This document shows positions 20,583-31,487 of a DNA stretch of 64,000 nucleotides, piece by piece; position 1 is the stretch's first letter, and every line of letters starts with the position of its first letter. The notes below the pieces were generated by a model. It did not search any database, was not told where the DNA came from, and was given only the letters and a program-made list of their open reading frames with translations. Origin of the DNA: Hemileia vastatrix (Eukaryota; Basidiomycota; Pucciniomycetes; Pucciniales; Zaghouaniaceae); assembly GCA_030280995.1 (NCBI GenBank), contig JASXTE010000001.1, positions 6,722,501 to 6,786,500 of the forward strand. Reading direction: 5' to 3'. The translations under genes and the position numbers were made by a program.

Positions 20583-20611
20583 AAATACACCTGCCATGGA
20601 CAGGTGTATTT
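20583..20611. repeat. Subterminal palindrome of Harbinger-2
   Basis: AAATACACCTG, seven bases, CAGGTGTATTT: 11-bp perfect arms about 75 bp inside the left end, a position comparable to the palindrome of Harbinger-1. Confidence 0.7.
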
Positions 20612-20719
20612 CAACAGCATATTCACCCCCAAACACATCTTCTTTTGGGTCAAAAAAGTCTTCAAAACACTTCCCTTCATCATCATGATTAGTCAGCACT
20701 AGGCACAAAAGCACCAACA

Positions 20720-21176
20720 CCTAGATTTTTTTTTTACCTAATCCTTAAGGGCTTATTCATATGAGCAAGGTATATGACTTAACAGAACTTAATCAATCCC
20801 ATACTCATACACTTACTCTTAATATTTACCACTTTTCACCAGCATATCATGCCACTTTCAATCCACCATTGACTTGAGATCACTGCTTCAATTTCTCATT
20901 TTGAGGGCCTAGCTTAACTGATTAACAATTTTGTTTCTTGTGTAATAATTTTTGCCAACGAAATTCCCCAGTTTCTCAGTTTCATTCATTTTGGTTCAGC
21001 TCCCAGACTTGAAATCACATAACATTTCTAAGATTCTTTCTCACTACAATACTTCATCTTCTCTTCATCACTAACTTCCATCATTCATAGTTGGTTCTGA
21101 TACAGCTCACTTCAAAGAACTCAATGTAAGTCACTTTCTCATTTTTTTAAATTTAATTGCTAATTTATGTGTCTTT
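20720..21176. other. Non-coding stretch of Harbinger-2
   Basis: No open frame or repeat recognised. It ends with ACTCAATGTAAGTC, a possible leader with a 5' splice site. Confidence 0.4.
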
Positions 21177-21215
21177 CTTCTTTTTTCCTTTTTTTTATTT
21201 TTTATTTTTTATTTT

Positions 21216-21507
21216 TTTTTTCATTTTTCATTTTTCATTTTTCATTTTTCATTTTTCATTTTTCATTTTTCATTTTTCATTTTTCATTTTTCATTTTTCA
21301 TTTTTCATTTTTCATTTTTCATTTTTCATTTTTCATTTTTCATTTTTCATTTTTCATTTTTCATTTTTCATTTTTCATTTTTCATTTTTCATTTTTCATT
21401 TTTCATTTTTCATTTTTCATTTTTCATTTTTCATTTTTCATTTTTCATTTTTCATTTTTCATTTTTCATTTTTCATTTTTCATTTTTCATTTTTCATTTT
21501 TCATTTA
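21216..21507. repeat. Perfect (CATTTTT)40 heptanucleotide array
   Basis: The unit CATTTTT repeats with a strict period of seven from 21222 to 21502, 40 units with no interruption that I can see. A seven-base unit keeps all three forward frames open (Phe/His/Ile/Ser repeats), which explains the long open frames here; they are not genes. Confidence 0.95.
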
Positions 21508-21559
21508 TTTGTTTCTTTTTTTTATCATCTTTTTTGTTTTTATTTCTGATTTATCTGTT

Positions 21560-21857
21560 CTTATTTCCCTTTCCCCCTTTTTTTCCTTTTTTCCTTTTTT
21601 TCCTTTTTTCTTTTTCTTTTTCTTTTTTCTTTTTTCCTTTTTTCCTTTTTTCCCTTTTTTCCTTTTTTCCTTTTTTTCCTTTTTCCATTTTTCCTTTTTT
21701 TTCCTTTTTTCCTTTTTTCCTCTTTTTTTCCTTTTTTTTTTTTTTCCTTTTTTCCTTTTTTTTTCCTTTTTTTCCTTTTTTCCTTTTTTCCTTTTTTCCT
21801 TTTTTCCTTTTTTCCTTTTTTCCTTTTTTCCTTTTTTCCTTTTTTCCTTTTTTCCTT
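21560..21857. repeat. Homopyrimidine tract with (CCTTTTTT)n core
   Basis: Nearly 300 bp of C and T on the plus strand. The last 80 bp or so are regular eight-base CCTTTTTT units. Such tracts can form triplex DNA. No coding value. Confidence 0.9.
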
Positions 21858-21879
21858 GTTCTCTATCATTTTTATTCTT

Positions 21880-22440
21880 GATTGTTTGGCTTTTTGGTGT
21901 TTTTTGGTCATTTTTAGGCATTTTCACTTTTTTGGCCTTTTTCTTTGCAAAATTGCTTTGGAATCATTTGGAAACAATTTGAAAACTTTTTCAAGAAACT
22001 TCCACTTACTTTGAGGTGTTTTTGGTATTTTATTTTGTTAAAACATTTCAGAAACATTTTCCAAGCATTTCTCAGTGAATTCTAGGGTTTTTGGGCTATT
22101 TTAGGCCTTTTTTTCACTATATCAATTTGGAAACATTTCTAAAGCATTTTAAAGGGTTTTTAAGTTGTATTGGCACTTTTTTCAAAAATCTTTGAAACTT
22201 TTTTTGGCACTTTTTGGCACTTTTCTTGCAATTTTTGGGGAGGTTTTAGGGGACTTTTAGGAAACTTTTGGAACGCTTTTAGGAAAATCTTGGGACACTT
22301 TTTTGGAAAGATTTTAAGCACTTTTTGGGTAAATTTGGGACACTTTTTTGGAAACTTTTGGGGCTCTTTTGTTGAAATTTTGGGACTTTTTTTTGGAAAT
22401 TTTTGGGACTATTTCTTTCAGGTAGTTTGAGGAAAGCTTT
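21880..22440. other. Strand-skewed G/T-rich low-complexity stretch
   Basis: The plus strand consists of short variations on TTTTTGGCACTTTTTGG and GGGACTTTTTTGGAAA. The open frame at 22170-22430 (repeated NFW/GHFFG) is a by-product of this cryptic repeat and not supported as a gene. Confidence 0.6.
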
Positions 22441-22779
22441 TTAGGTAAGTTTCATCCAATTTTGATTAAGTATGGGGTGTAATATAGGCTGTCAAATTTT
22501 ATTTTTATTTCACAAATCAACATTTTATAATTAATATATGATACTCTACTTACCTAAATTAATGAGCCATTGGCTGTGTGTTGTATAATGGGAATCATGA
22601 GAAAATATGTTTTTCTCATGAGGTTCATGTATACATTTGTGTTTAATTTCATTGACTTTGGTTGCAGCCAATTTCCACTTACATTTTTATTTGAATTGTC
22701 ATTAATTTAGGTTTGCTAATTATCTTATAAGAATTTTTTACATGTTAATTTATGCAATGAACATAAATTTTGGAATCTA

Positions 22780-22900
22780 TGCCCCTACTTCAATAAAACA
22801 CAGGGGAAGGTATTGCCATTTTTTTTGTCATAAATTTTTTTCTGACTTGGAAATAAAGAGGTGATCCCCACCCCCTGTATGGTAAATAGCAGGGGAGGGA
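22780..22900. repeat. Hairpin units of Harbinger-2
   Basis: Two degenerate units with TGCCCCTACTTCAATAAAAC...AGGGG and CCCACCCCCTGTATGG...GCAGGGGAGGG. They are the reverse-complement form of the Harbinger-1 minisatellite and sit at the same place, just after the SANT/trihelix-like gene. Confidence 0.65.
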
Positions 22901-22924
22901 ATTTCTGAAAATTTTTTTGACATA

Positions 22925-24085
22925 AATCATTTTTAATTCATTGGCTTGTAAATGAATTTTGGTGGTTTCCAATTGAAATTGATAATTTTTGAATTTTTCA
23001 TCATTCTCTTTTTGAATCCTAATCTTCTCCCTCTCAAAATCTAAACAATATTTCTCAATTTCTAAAAATTATTCTTCCTTTGATTGTGAATGAAACCACT
23101 TCTTTTCCTCAAAAAGTTGTTGACGTTCTGCAGTTTTTTCATGAGACTCCAACTTCATGAATTTGATTCAAACTTGTTCTTTTCCTGAAAGAAGTTTAAC
23201 TTTCAAGAGTAAGAGAAATAAATTAAGAACAATTCTTTATTAAAAACAAAAATAAAAATATAACCTTGTTTGCGTTTATTAGCAATCTCTCCATAAGCAG
23301 AAAAAACAGCCTTTGATGTTGATTGAGCTGTCCCAAAACTAGTAGAAGCTCTTTACTTGAGTCTTTTGATTGGAGGGGTTGATTCTTTATCTTCTAATCT
23401 TTCATTTTCAGATACTTCCTTATGAATTTCTAAATTTTATGAGGCTTGGGTCTGGTTTATACATGGGGAGTAAATTAGCACTACAAAAGAAAAAAAAATA
23501 GCAAATTTATTTTAGTCTTTAGTCTTACTATAATGGGCTCATCAAGTGCAATTTCAGAATACACAGATGGCTCTCCAAATTCTGGAGAGTTAAGTGAAGG
23601 ATCAAAAGAAAATCTTGACTATTCATATGAGACTCAGCAATTCTTGGACCTTGATTCATGTGCAAGGGTTTGACATCAGGCCTTTGTCCAAAGAGTTTGT
23701 CCATTTGATCATAAAGAGGACACATAGAGTTGAGTTTCTCAGAAACAGATGCGATTCCATTCTTTTAATCATCTTCTGTAACTCCAAACCAAGTTGAAGA
23801 AGAAGAAATCTTTGCTTTCTTGTATTTTGTTTGATGGTTTTTGAATCTTTCCCTCATTTGCTTTGTTGTCAAATCTATCTTACCTTTAGCATTTGAATTC
23901 AACTCCACTTCCATTTGACTAAAACCACCCAATTTTGATGTGGGAGGACAACCAACTTGAGTGGTCTTTGCACATCCAAAACAGGAATCAAAATTATATT
24001 TAATTTCCAGCCAGTTAATTACCATCTGTAGTTCAGATGGTTTCAATTGAGTAAATTTTTGAGAAGTAGATTTTGGGCGAGGCAT
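22925..24085 (-). pseudogene. Harbinger-2 SANT/trihelix-like protein, decayed
   Basis: Homologue of the Harbinger-1 gene at 4191-5541. Starts MPRPKSTSQ at 24085. The domain reads MVINWLEIKYNFDSCFG, PPTSKLGGFSQMEVELN, MRERFKNHQTKYKKAKI, SSTWFGVTEDD, then a TAA near 23762, and in the same frame LNSMCPLYDQMDKLFGQR. Later exon traces near 23280-23420 (SAYGEIANKRKQ) and 22925-23180 (a coiled coil: ESHEKTAERQQLFEEKKW, FEREKIRIQKENDEKF) carry more stops. Its 5' end points to the right inverted repeat, as in Harbinger-1. Confidence 0.65.
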
Positions 24086-24516
24086 GATAAATTAACACTA
24101 AACAAAGAAATTAGTGAAAAAAGAAAATTTTGTTGAAGAAAAGGAGAAACTTAAAAAGATTTTAGATAATTTTGATGCTTTTTAAAAAATAAGAAGTTGT
24201 GAGTATAGAAATTTGAGCAGGAAAATTTTTCTAAAAAACAGAATAAAATGTAATAGACTTACTGTTGTGTGAAATAGAAAAATTTGATTTGGAAATGAAC
24301 TGGGGGAGAAGAGTTGTGATGTGGAGTATATGAGTGAGGATGGAAGGAAGGTGATGTGTAGTTGATTGTGAAGATTTGGGTATTGTGGGCTGAATTATGG
24401 TTAAGAATATTGTACAGAAGTAGGACATATTTGACCCCATTTTTGAGACCCCAAGTACCACATCAGCCATTTTTCACAGCGTTTTTGTGTGGCTTTTTTT
24501 CAAATGAAAAATTATA
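24086..24516 (-). other. 5' flank of the Harbinger-2 gene
   Basis: About 430 bp between the start codon and the right inverted repeat. No motif recognised; the expected site of the promoter. Confidence 0.35.
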
Positions 24517-24545
24517 GGCATGTTTGATAATGTTTGAGACCCCCT
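24517..24545 (-). repeat. Harbinger-2 right terminal inverted repeat
   Basis: Ends GTTTGAGACCCCCT on the plus strand and pairs with the left end. Confidence 0.75.
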
Positions 24546-24617
24546 ATATTGTTTCTTATTTATGTTCAAGCAATTTAACATAAGATTTAATGGACTCTTA
24601 GCATAGCCTGGCTGACA
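24546..24617 (-). repeat. Gypsy A 3' LTR, proximal part
   Basis: Matches 32670-32741 (TTATTTATGTTCAAG, ATGGACTCTTAGCATAG, CTGACA). It is directly followed by the polypurine tract. Confidence 0.8.
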
Positions 24618-24629
24618 CTCCCTCACTCT
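24618..24629 (-). promoter_or_regulatory. Gypsy A polypurine tract
   Basis: AGAGTGAGGGAG on the minus strand directly before TGTCAG of the 3' LTR; the same sequence occurs in gypsy C, D and E. Confidence 0.8.
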
Positions 24630-24648
24630 AAAAAAACAATAAAAATTG

Positions 24649-27600
24649 CTAAGATTTTTTCTTTTTATACTTTATCAAAAGAGCATAAAGGTTAAATATT
24701 TCTTTTACAGGTATCTATGCATCATGCTCAGATGATTTATTTTTATATCTCAATAAATATTCAGTACCTTTTTCAGAAGTGATAGTTCTATCATCAAGAA
24801 TTTTACCAATTTCTGCAGTTTCTGTTACTTCCTGAGGATTTTTACTAGGTCTTCCTTTTCTTTTAGGAAATAAGTCACCATTGGAAGTATAAGTTTTAAG
24901 TAGGGAAATGGGGAAAACAGGATTTTTTATGTCATATGGGGAATACAATACTACTTCTACTGCAATATCACAAACCATTCTTTTAACAAAAAATGGTCCT
25001 ACAAAAGGATCTTTTAATTTGTTGTTTCCCTGTAAATTAAAGTGGACTGTTGATATCAGTACTTAATCACCCTTTTTAAATTTGTATTTTTTATGGGATT
25101 TATCCCATCTTTTCTTCTCATATTCAAATTAATTATCAATACAACTTTGAGCATGTTTCTGAATAGTTGTTGAATTTGAATAAAAGATTTTACACCAGGA
25201 TGGAGTTCCAACCTTGGTAATTGATTATTGAGAATTTGAGCCAGAGTGTTTTAGGCATAAAAAAGCCAGAGCTCAAAAGGCTTTCTCTCAGTGACAGAGT
25301 TTACAGTGCTATTATAAGCAAGTTTAAGATCTGGTAATAGAGTAACCCAGCCATAATTATATCTTTCATTGTCTTTATATACTTATCTAAAGACAAAATA
25401 CCTTCTAATCATATCTTCCAGAGTTTGAATCATTCTTTCAGCTAGACCATCAGTTTGGGGATGGTGAGAACTAGATAATTTCAACTCACAGCCACATATA
25501 TCCATCAAAGACATCCAGAATTAAGAAGTAAATTTTGGGTCTCTATCAGAGATAATGGCTTTTGGAAATCCAACAATATTAAAAATGTATGACCACCATA
25601 ATAAAGCTAAATATTTGGTGGATACATCTTTATGGGTGGTAATAAATTTGCTCATTTTGGTGAATCTATCCACTATTACCCAAAAAGAATTATATCTGTC
25701 TTTACCTGCTACAGGAAGATCAGTGAAAAAGTCCATATAAATGATTTTGCATGAAGCATTAGGTGCTTCAATATGTTTCAACAATCCTTCTCTTTTACTT
25801 GTTAATATTTTAGATTTTTGGCAAGAATCACAAGATTCAACATATAATTTTGTATCTTCAGACATATTAGCCCACCATGCAGTATTTTTTATTCTGACCA
25901 TGTTTTTTTCTAGATCAAAATGACCTGCCAATATGTCATCATGACAAAGTTTTAAGATGGTTTCTTTCATGGAAAGAGGAATTACATTAAAATTAGTAAG
26001 CTTACTCCTGTAATAAATATAACCATCATCAATTTAAAACTTTCCTTTATTCAAAGCATTTTGGTACTTTGGAAAGAGTTTTTATTAATTCTTGAATTGA
26101 AGCATTCTTTGGTTCATTTAAGATTGTGACTAATTTATTTAAATCAGAATCTTTTTCATATGAATCCAGAATTAATTGTAATAACTCTTCTTACATATCA
26201 ACAATTTATATACCATGTATATGAATTGTATCATCTTCTGGTACATAAGCTGGATTGAAGTCATCATTTGAAAGAGGTAATATAGACAGAATATCCACAT
26301 TTGAATGAAAATTTCCATCCCTGTGATTTATTATTATTATACCCTTGTAATATTGGACAGCTAGTTGCCACCTATCCATATGTCTTTTAGGTTTTTTTAG
26401 GTTTAAGAGGGATTTCAATGCACTACAATCAGTAAAAAATTTGAATTTATGGTCATATAAGTAATAATGAAGCCTCTCTAAAGCCCATACAACTGCTAAA
26501 CACTATAATTGAGTGGCACAATATTTCATTTCACTATTCCTTAATTTCCTTGAAATATAACAAATTACTACTTCTGAATTTTTATCATTAATAATTTTTT
26601 TCTGGTGAAGAGCAGCTCCTATCCCAACAAAACATGCATCTGTGTAGAGTAAAAAAAGGTTTATTGACATCTGGGAGGGCCAGGATTAGGGAAGACATTA
26701 AACATTTTTTCAATGGATTAAATGCTTTCTGTGATTCATCATTCCAGATAAAAGCAACATCTTTTATGGTTAATTAAGTAAGAGATAAGGCTATGACTTG
26801 ATAATTCTTTATATATTGTATATAATAGCCACACATTCCCAAAAAACTTTGAATTTCTCTCACAGAAGCTGGTGATTTCACATTTTAAATTGCACAAACT
26901 TTTTTTTGATCTAAACAGATTTGTAAACCTGACACAACATGACCCAGGACTTTCAAGGATTAAAAACCAAATTTACACTTTTTCAAGGATAATGTCACAT
27001 TAATGTCATCCAACTTTTGAAAAAATCTATTCAAGTGGTTGATGTGTTAATCAAAGGTTTTAGAAAAAACTATTATGTCATCAATATAGACCATTAACCA
27101 TCCTTCAATTATTTCTTGATGAAAAGTATTATCCATTACTTTTTGAAAAACTGAAGAGGAGTTTTTAGGGCCAAATTACATTCTAATATACTTATATATC
27201 CCCATGTGATTAGAAATAAGCTAGAAATTTAGGGAGTTCTTTTCAACAGGGATCCAATGATAAACTTCATTACCATCTAGACAACTAATAAATTTTTCAC
27301 CTTGTAAGGTAGCATGTATTGAGTTTATTCTAGGTAAAGGATAAATATCATCTACTGTATAAGTATTCAATTCTCTATAATCCCCACACAATCTAGCTTT
27401 ATCTCTTTCATAAGAGATTGAGACTGGGAAGATGACACAATATTTTGGGGTAACATCAACCTTCTCAAGTATATTCATTTTAAAGAGGGTAGTGATATTA
27501 TCCTCAATATCTTTTCCTTTTGTTGGTGAAGAAGGATATGAATTTTTCTTAAGGCTAGGAGGAATATCACTCAAGTTAAAGGGTGAAGAAATTTTCATTT

Positions 27601-30600
27601 CTTCCTTAACAACTCCTAATTCATGAGATCCATGAGAAAAATCTATAGGAAAAGATGTTATCAAGGCAATTTTAGACTCTTTCTGTTCACCAGTAAGCTT
27701 ATCACCCAATGAAGCAGTATTTATTTCAGAAAATAAATTATCCAATTCTTCTGTTGATCTACCCTTATGTTGAGTCAATGAATTACAAGATTTCAACAGT
27801 TGTGCAGAAGATTTTTTAGAGAAACAAATTTTAAATTTCCTTTTTCCATTTATTCTCAATGTGATTTTTTTTTCTGGATCCAATTTGATACCAAACATGT
27901 TTAAAATGTCATTTCCCATAATAAAAAAATTGTTTAAGTTATCATTTTTCATCACAAAAAATTAACAAACAGATCTGAAAAAGCCACCATTATACTTAAA
28001 GAATACAGTGGTTTTTTACTTGCCAATGGGACATAAAACAGAACCATAACTTCTCCATTTTTCAGATGTCATAGGTAATATTTTACTATGATAATCTTTA
28101 TCCACTGAAGATGGTGCTTTCTTAGACAATACACTTCCATCAGCACAAGAGTCAAGAACAAACTCAAAATTTTTACCATTTAGGATAACTGGTGCTCTCA
28201 AGGGGGATATTAATATGGAACTGTCAGTAATATCTTTTATAATCTCAGCCTTCTCTACTGAAAATAAATCCAAGTTACAAACTTCAGATAAATTATGTAA
28301 ATATTGGACATCTTGTCTCATAATTAGAACTTCATTTAAAGAATCATTGTCATAGGAGATGTTACTATCACATTCACTAGAATAATAATTAAGGTCAACT
28401 GCGGTATTTTTGGTTTCCTCAGTTTTTCAACAAGATGAATTTTCTTCTCACAAACATGTAATTTCTGCCATGATTTTTTACATTTAAAACAAGTATTTGT
28501 TGAATACTCCTTTGGTGCAACTGGGGAAGAGGGTTTACAAGGTTTTTCTGTAAGTTTTGATGAAGTTTTTTGTTGATCATGGAAATATTTTAAGGGATAA
28601 TTCTTTGGTTCATATCTATGGCTGAGTAGTACCTCATTACAGATATTAATGAAAGAAGAATTTTCTCTTACATGCACAGTTCTAGCTAAAATGAAATCTC
28701 TGAGAGGATTTGGTAATTTATAGAGAGTTTTGTCTCTCCAAATATCATAATCCATTTTTGGATCCATAGCTCTAAGAATTTTGGTTAATTTCATAAGGAA
28801 AAAAGTAGGTTTTTCAGCAGAGGAGGATGCATGTTTAGTGTTATCATATAATATCTATTGTTCCAACCTGAATTTTGAGCTACCTAATTGATTCTCAATT
28901 AGTTTAATCCACTCATTCCATGTATAGTGAATGTTTTCCAATAAAACTGATTCATAGCACATCAGGGCTACATTGGAAAATAAAGAAATCAACTTAAAAA
29001 CAATTTCTTCATCTGGAAATTTATAAGAATTCTTTAAATTATCAATTATTTGAATAAAATGCTGCCAGTCAGATAAAGAATCACCATTAAAGGTAGGATA
29101 TTGATCTAGGTTAGGGAAATTCTTATTCCTACTAGGCTGGCCAAATTTAATGTTGGAATTATTTATTGTAATTAATTCCTGAAGCCTGGAAATGTGTTCA
29201 GAAATTTCATTGTTCACAGAAGCAGCTGGTTTACAGTGAGTATTAAAATATTTTTTGTTGGTCACAAAATATTTCATAGAATCATTGTCAGATTGCTTGA
29301 TGGCCACATTACAAGGAAGAGAAGATATACCTTGTTCAGGCTATTTATCTTTATTTCTAGTAGAAGTTTGAGAAGTATTTTTCACCACATCATATTGTTC
29401 ATCAGGAATAACTGGTAATTTAAAGAATATTCCCTCAAGATTTGATAAATTTCTTCTTAACTTAGGAGTATAGAAAAGTTGATTATTAAATTTTGAAAGA
29501 GATAGAAAATTTCTGTCTTCTCCACTGAGAATTTATTACTCAAATCTTGGAAATCAATTTTAAATTTTTTCAATTCACTGTGTAAGGTCTTATTATCATT
29601 TTTGATGAAGTTTTTTCATCTATAAGGGGTTTAAATTCACTAATAGCTTTGTGCAGATGTTGATTTTTATCTGAAAGTGCTCTGTGATCATTTTTTATTA
29701 TTTTTTGTTGAGCAAGTACATTATTCAAGGTGTCCTTTAATTTGAAATAAGCTGTGTCTGTTACAGAAGAGCTCAACATAAAATGTAAATACAAATTATT
29801 TAATCTGTCATTTTCATGCTTTAATAAATCTCTCAAGACTTTGACTTTAATAACACTAAAATCAGGAGGATCTTTCAAAATTTCTTCAGAAGTTTTCTCA
29901 AGAAAGACATAAATTTCAGGGGAAACAGAATCGTTTTTAATTGCAAGAGAAGGATTAACTTAAGAAGTTGAATTTAAATGTAAAGGCTCATCAAATAAAA
30001 ATTTAATGATTACATCATTAGGGCTACTCATAGCAGGAATTTTTTTTAATAGATTTAACAGTTCTGCCACTACCTTCAACAATATTACTTGAAGAAGAAG
30101 ACTTAGTATTGTACATACCAACATTCTTATTAAAAAGATTGCTCACCATGGAAAAGGAGGAGACTTCCCCTAGGACTGGGACTTCTTTTTTGTTCTTCCC
30201 TGGTAAGGATGGGCAGGTTAAGGATGGAAATTGGGTTTCCTGGATGGGCAAGGTGGATGAGCTGGAGTAGGTTGCACATTCTGCTTGTAATGTTTCATAA
30301 GATAGTACCATTTCAATTGTTCTACCTCCATGGTATTTGGGGTCTGTTGAGGCTGATGTAGATCTGGCTGCATAGGTTGATTTTGACCTTGGCTGTGCTT
30401 TAAAAGTTCTTGCATCTGATACAATAGAGTATCCACTCTGGCTTTGTATTTCTAATTGTATGTTTTCAATTCTTTTATGTGATTTGACAGGTTGTTTACC
30501 TGCTGGGACAGAGGGATATTTTTTATCTTTATAACTTTTTAAGGATTTTCCAGACTTATTTGAGGTTTGACCTCTCTCTGAGTTGCTGGGGGAGGCAGGT

Positions 30601-30767
30601 TTATCACTCTTCCCAAAATTTCTATGTCCTAAAGAATTTGATGGTTTTTTGAAAGCTGAGGAATTTTTGTAAGTTAATTTTGAAGAGCCTACATACTCAA
30701 AATCAAAATCTAACTCAGTTTCATCTACATGAAGATCATCCATGCTATCAGTTAAATTGTTAGACAT
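24649..30767 (-). pseudogene. Gypsy A Gag-Pol polyprotein, many frameshifts and stops
   Basis: Starts MSNNLTDSMDDLHVDETELD at 30767, the same start type as gypsy E. In order: basic Ser-rich N-terminus; coiled coil (29570-29878); capsid-like gag (28855-29307: QYPTFNGDSLSDWQHFIQII); knuckle CFKCKKSWQKLHVC (28490); protease near 28150 with the active-site triplet changed (VLDSCADGS instead of DSGA); reverse transcriptase (27221-27955: LCGDYRELNTYTVDDIYPLP, then frame breaks); RNase H (26206-26600); integrase (25521-25970: HDDILAGHF, CDSCQKS, DRDPKF); GRPSKNP AT-hook and chromodomain (KGTEYLLRYKNKSSEHD) at 24715-24900. About a dozen breaks make it inactive. Confidence 0.8.
30218..30530 (-). pseudogene. 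Overlapping +1-frame ORF in gypsy A gag
   Basis: Reads LSQQVNNLSNHIKELKT, one stop, then YKARVDTLLYQMQELL and MEVEQLKWYYLMKHY in the +1 frame relative to Gag. The coiled-coil heptads and the WxW/KWxYL block match the +1 ORFs of gypsy C, D and E. Confidence 0.5.
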
Positions 30768-31487
30768 AAAATATATGAAAATAAATCAAGTTCAATAATC
30801 AACAATTTTTCTTAAAACTGTGATATAAAATAAAAATTACTAATTAGTATTTTAAACTAAACAATGAGTTAAAAAACAATTATATTTATAATGAATATTA
30901 TTTATATTATAAAATAATAATAAAAATAAAAGAATTATTTTTAAATTATTAATGTGATTTTATTTATAAAGCAAAATAATAACCACTAAAATAAAATTGG
31001 GACAAAATGCAAAGAGTATTAATGTCAACCAAAATAATAATAATACCAAAAATATTGGCAATAATTGGGACTGAAAACTAGGTGTTATTATTCTCAACCA
31101 ATATTATCAATTATTAATTCCAATTAATTTAATAATTTTATCAAAAATAATGATCTTCTAGTTATAAGGAAGATACTCTATTATTTTCAACTAGGAATAT
31201 TTTTTTTGATTACTTACACACAGTGACTCAGCAAAAATAGCCATTGACACTGTTATTGCAATCAAAACTCAATATTAAAATTTTCAGTTGGAAAGGTAAA
31301 CTTACTATAGTGATCAAAAAAATCACACTAAAATATAGACTTTTTAAGTATATATGAAGTGTCAATCTAAAACCCTGGTTTGAATTGCAGCCATGGAAAA
31401 TGTTCAAATTCTTGCCCAAGGGTGGTCCATGCATCAAGTCATTTGTCCAAAAAAGTTAAAAAAGTTGTTATTAGGAAAGTTCCCTAA
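30768..31487 (-). other. Gypsy A 5' leader with repeats and a tRNA-like block
   Basis: Between the LTR and Gag start. The primer-site region reads TTAGGGAACTTTCC next to the LTR. At 31377-31388 the plus strand has GGTTTGAATTGC, a decayed form of the tRNA-like block seen in gypsy C, D and E. At 30990-31190 short GTCAACC/GGGAC units recur. Confidence 0.5.

Larger units (their letters stand above)
20507..24545 (-). mobile_element. Harbinger-2: non-autonomous Harbinger-like element inside the gypsy A LTR
   Basis: Left end AGGGAGTCTAAAACATTACC and right end (reverse complement) AGGGGGTCTCAAACATTATC form inverted repeats related to those of Harbinger-1. It carries one SANT/trihelix-like pseudogene and the same hairpin units, but no transposase trace; the corresponding region is simple-sequence DNA. 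Flanks are ATT on the left and ATA on the right, so the target duplication is not clean. Confidence 0.75.

Noticed and set aside
21157..21982. Long open frames in the CATTTTT and C/T tracts (both strands)
   Set aside because: They exist because the repeat unit lengths keep frames free of stops; composition is pure Phe/His/Ser or Lys/Arg and there is no start context or homology.
22170..22430. 86-codon frame with repeated Gly-Asn-Phe-Trp
   Set aside because: By-product of a G/T-rich cryptic repeat.
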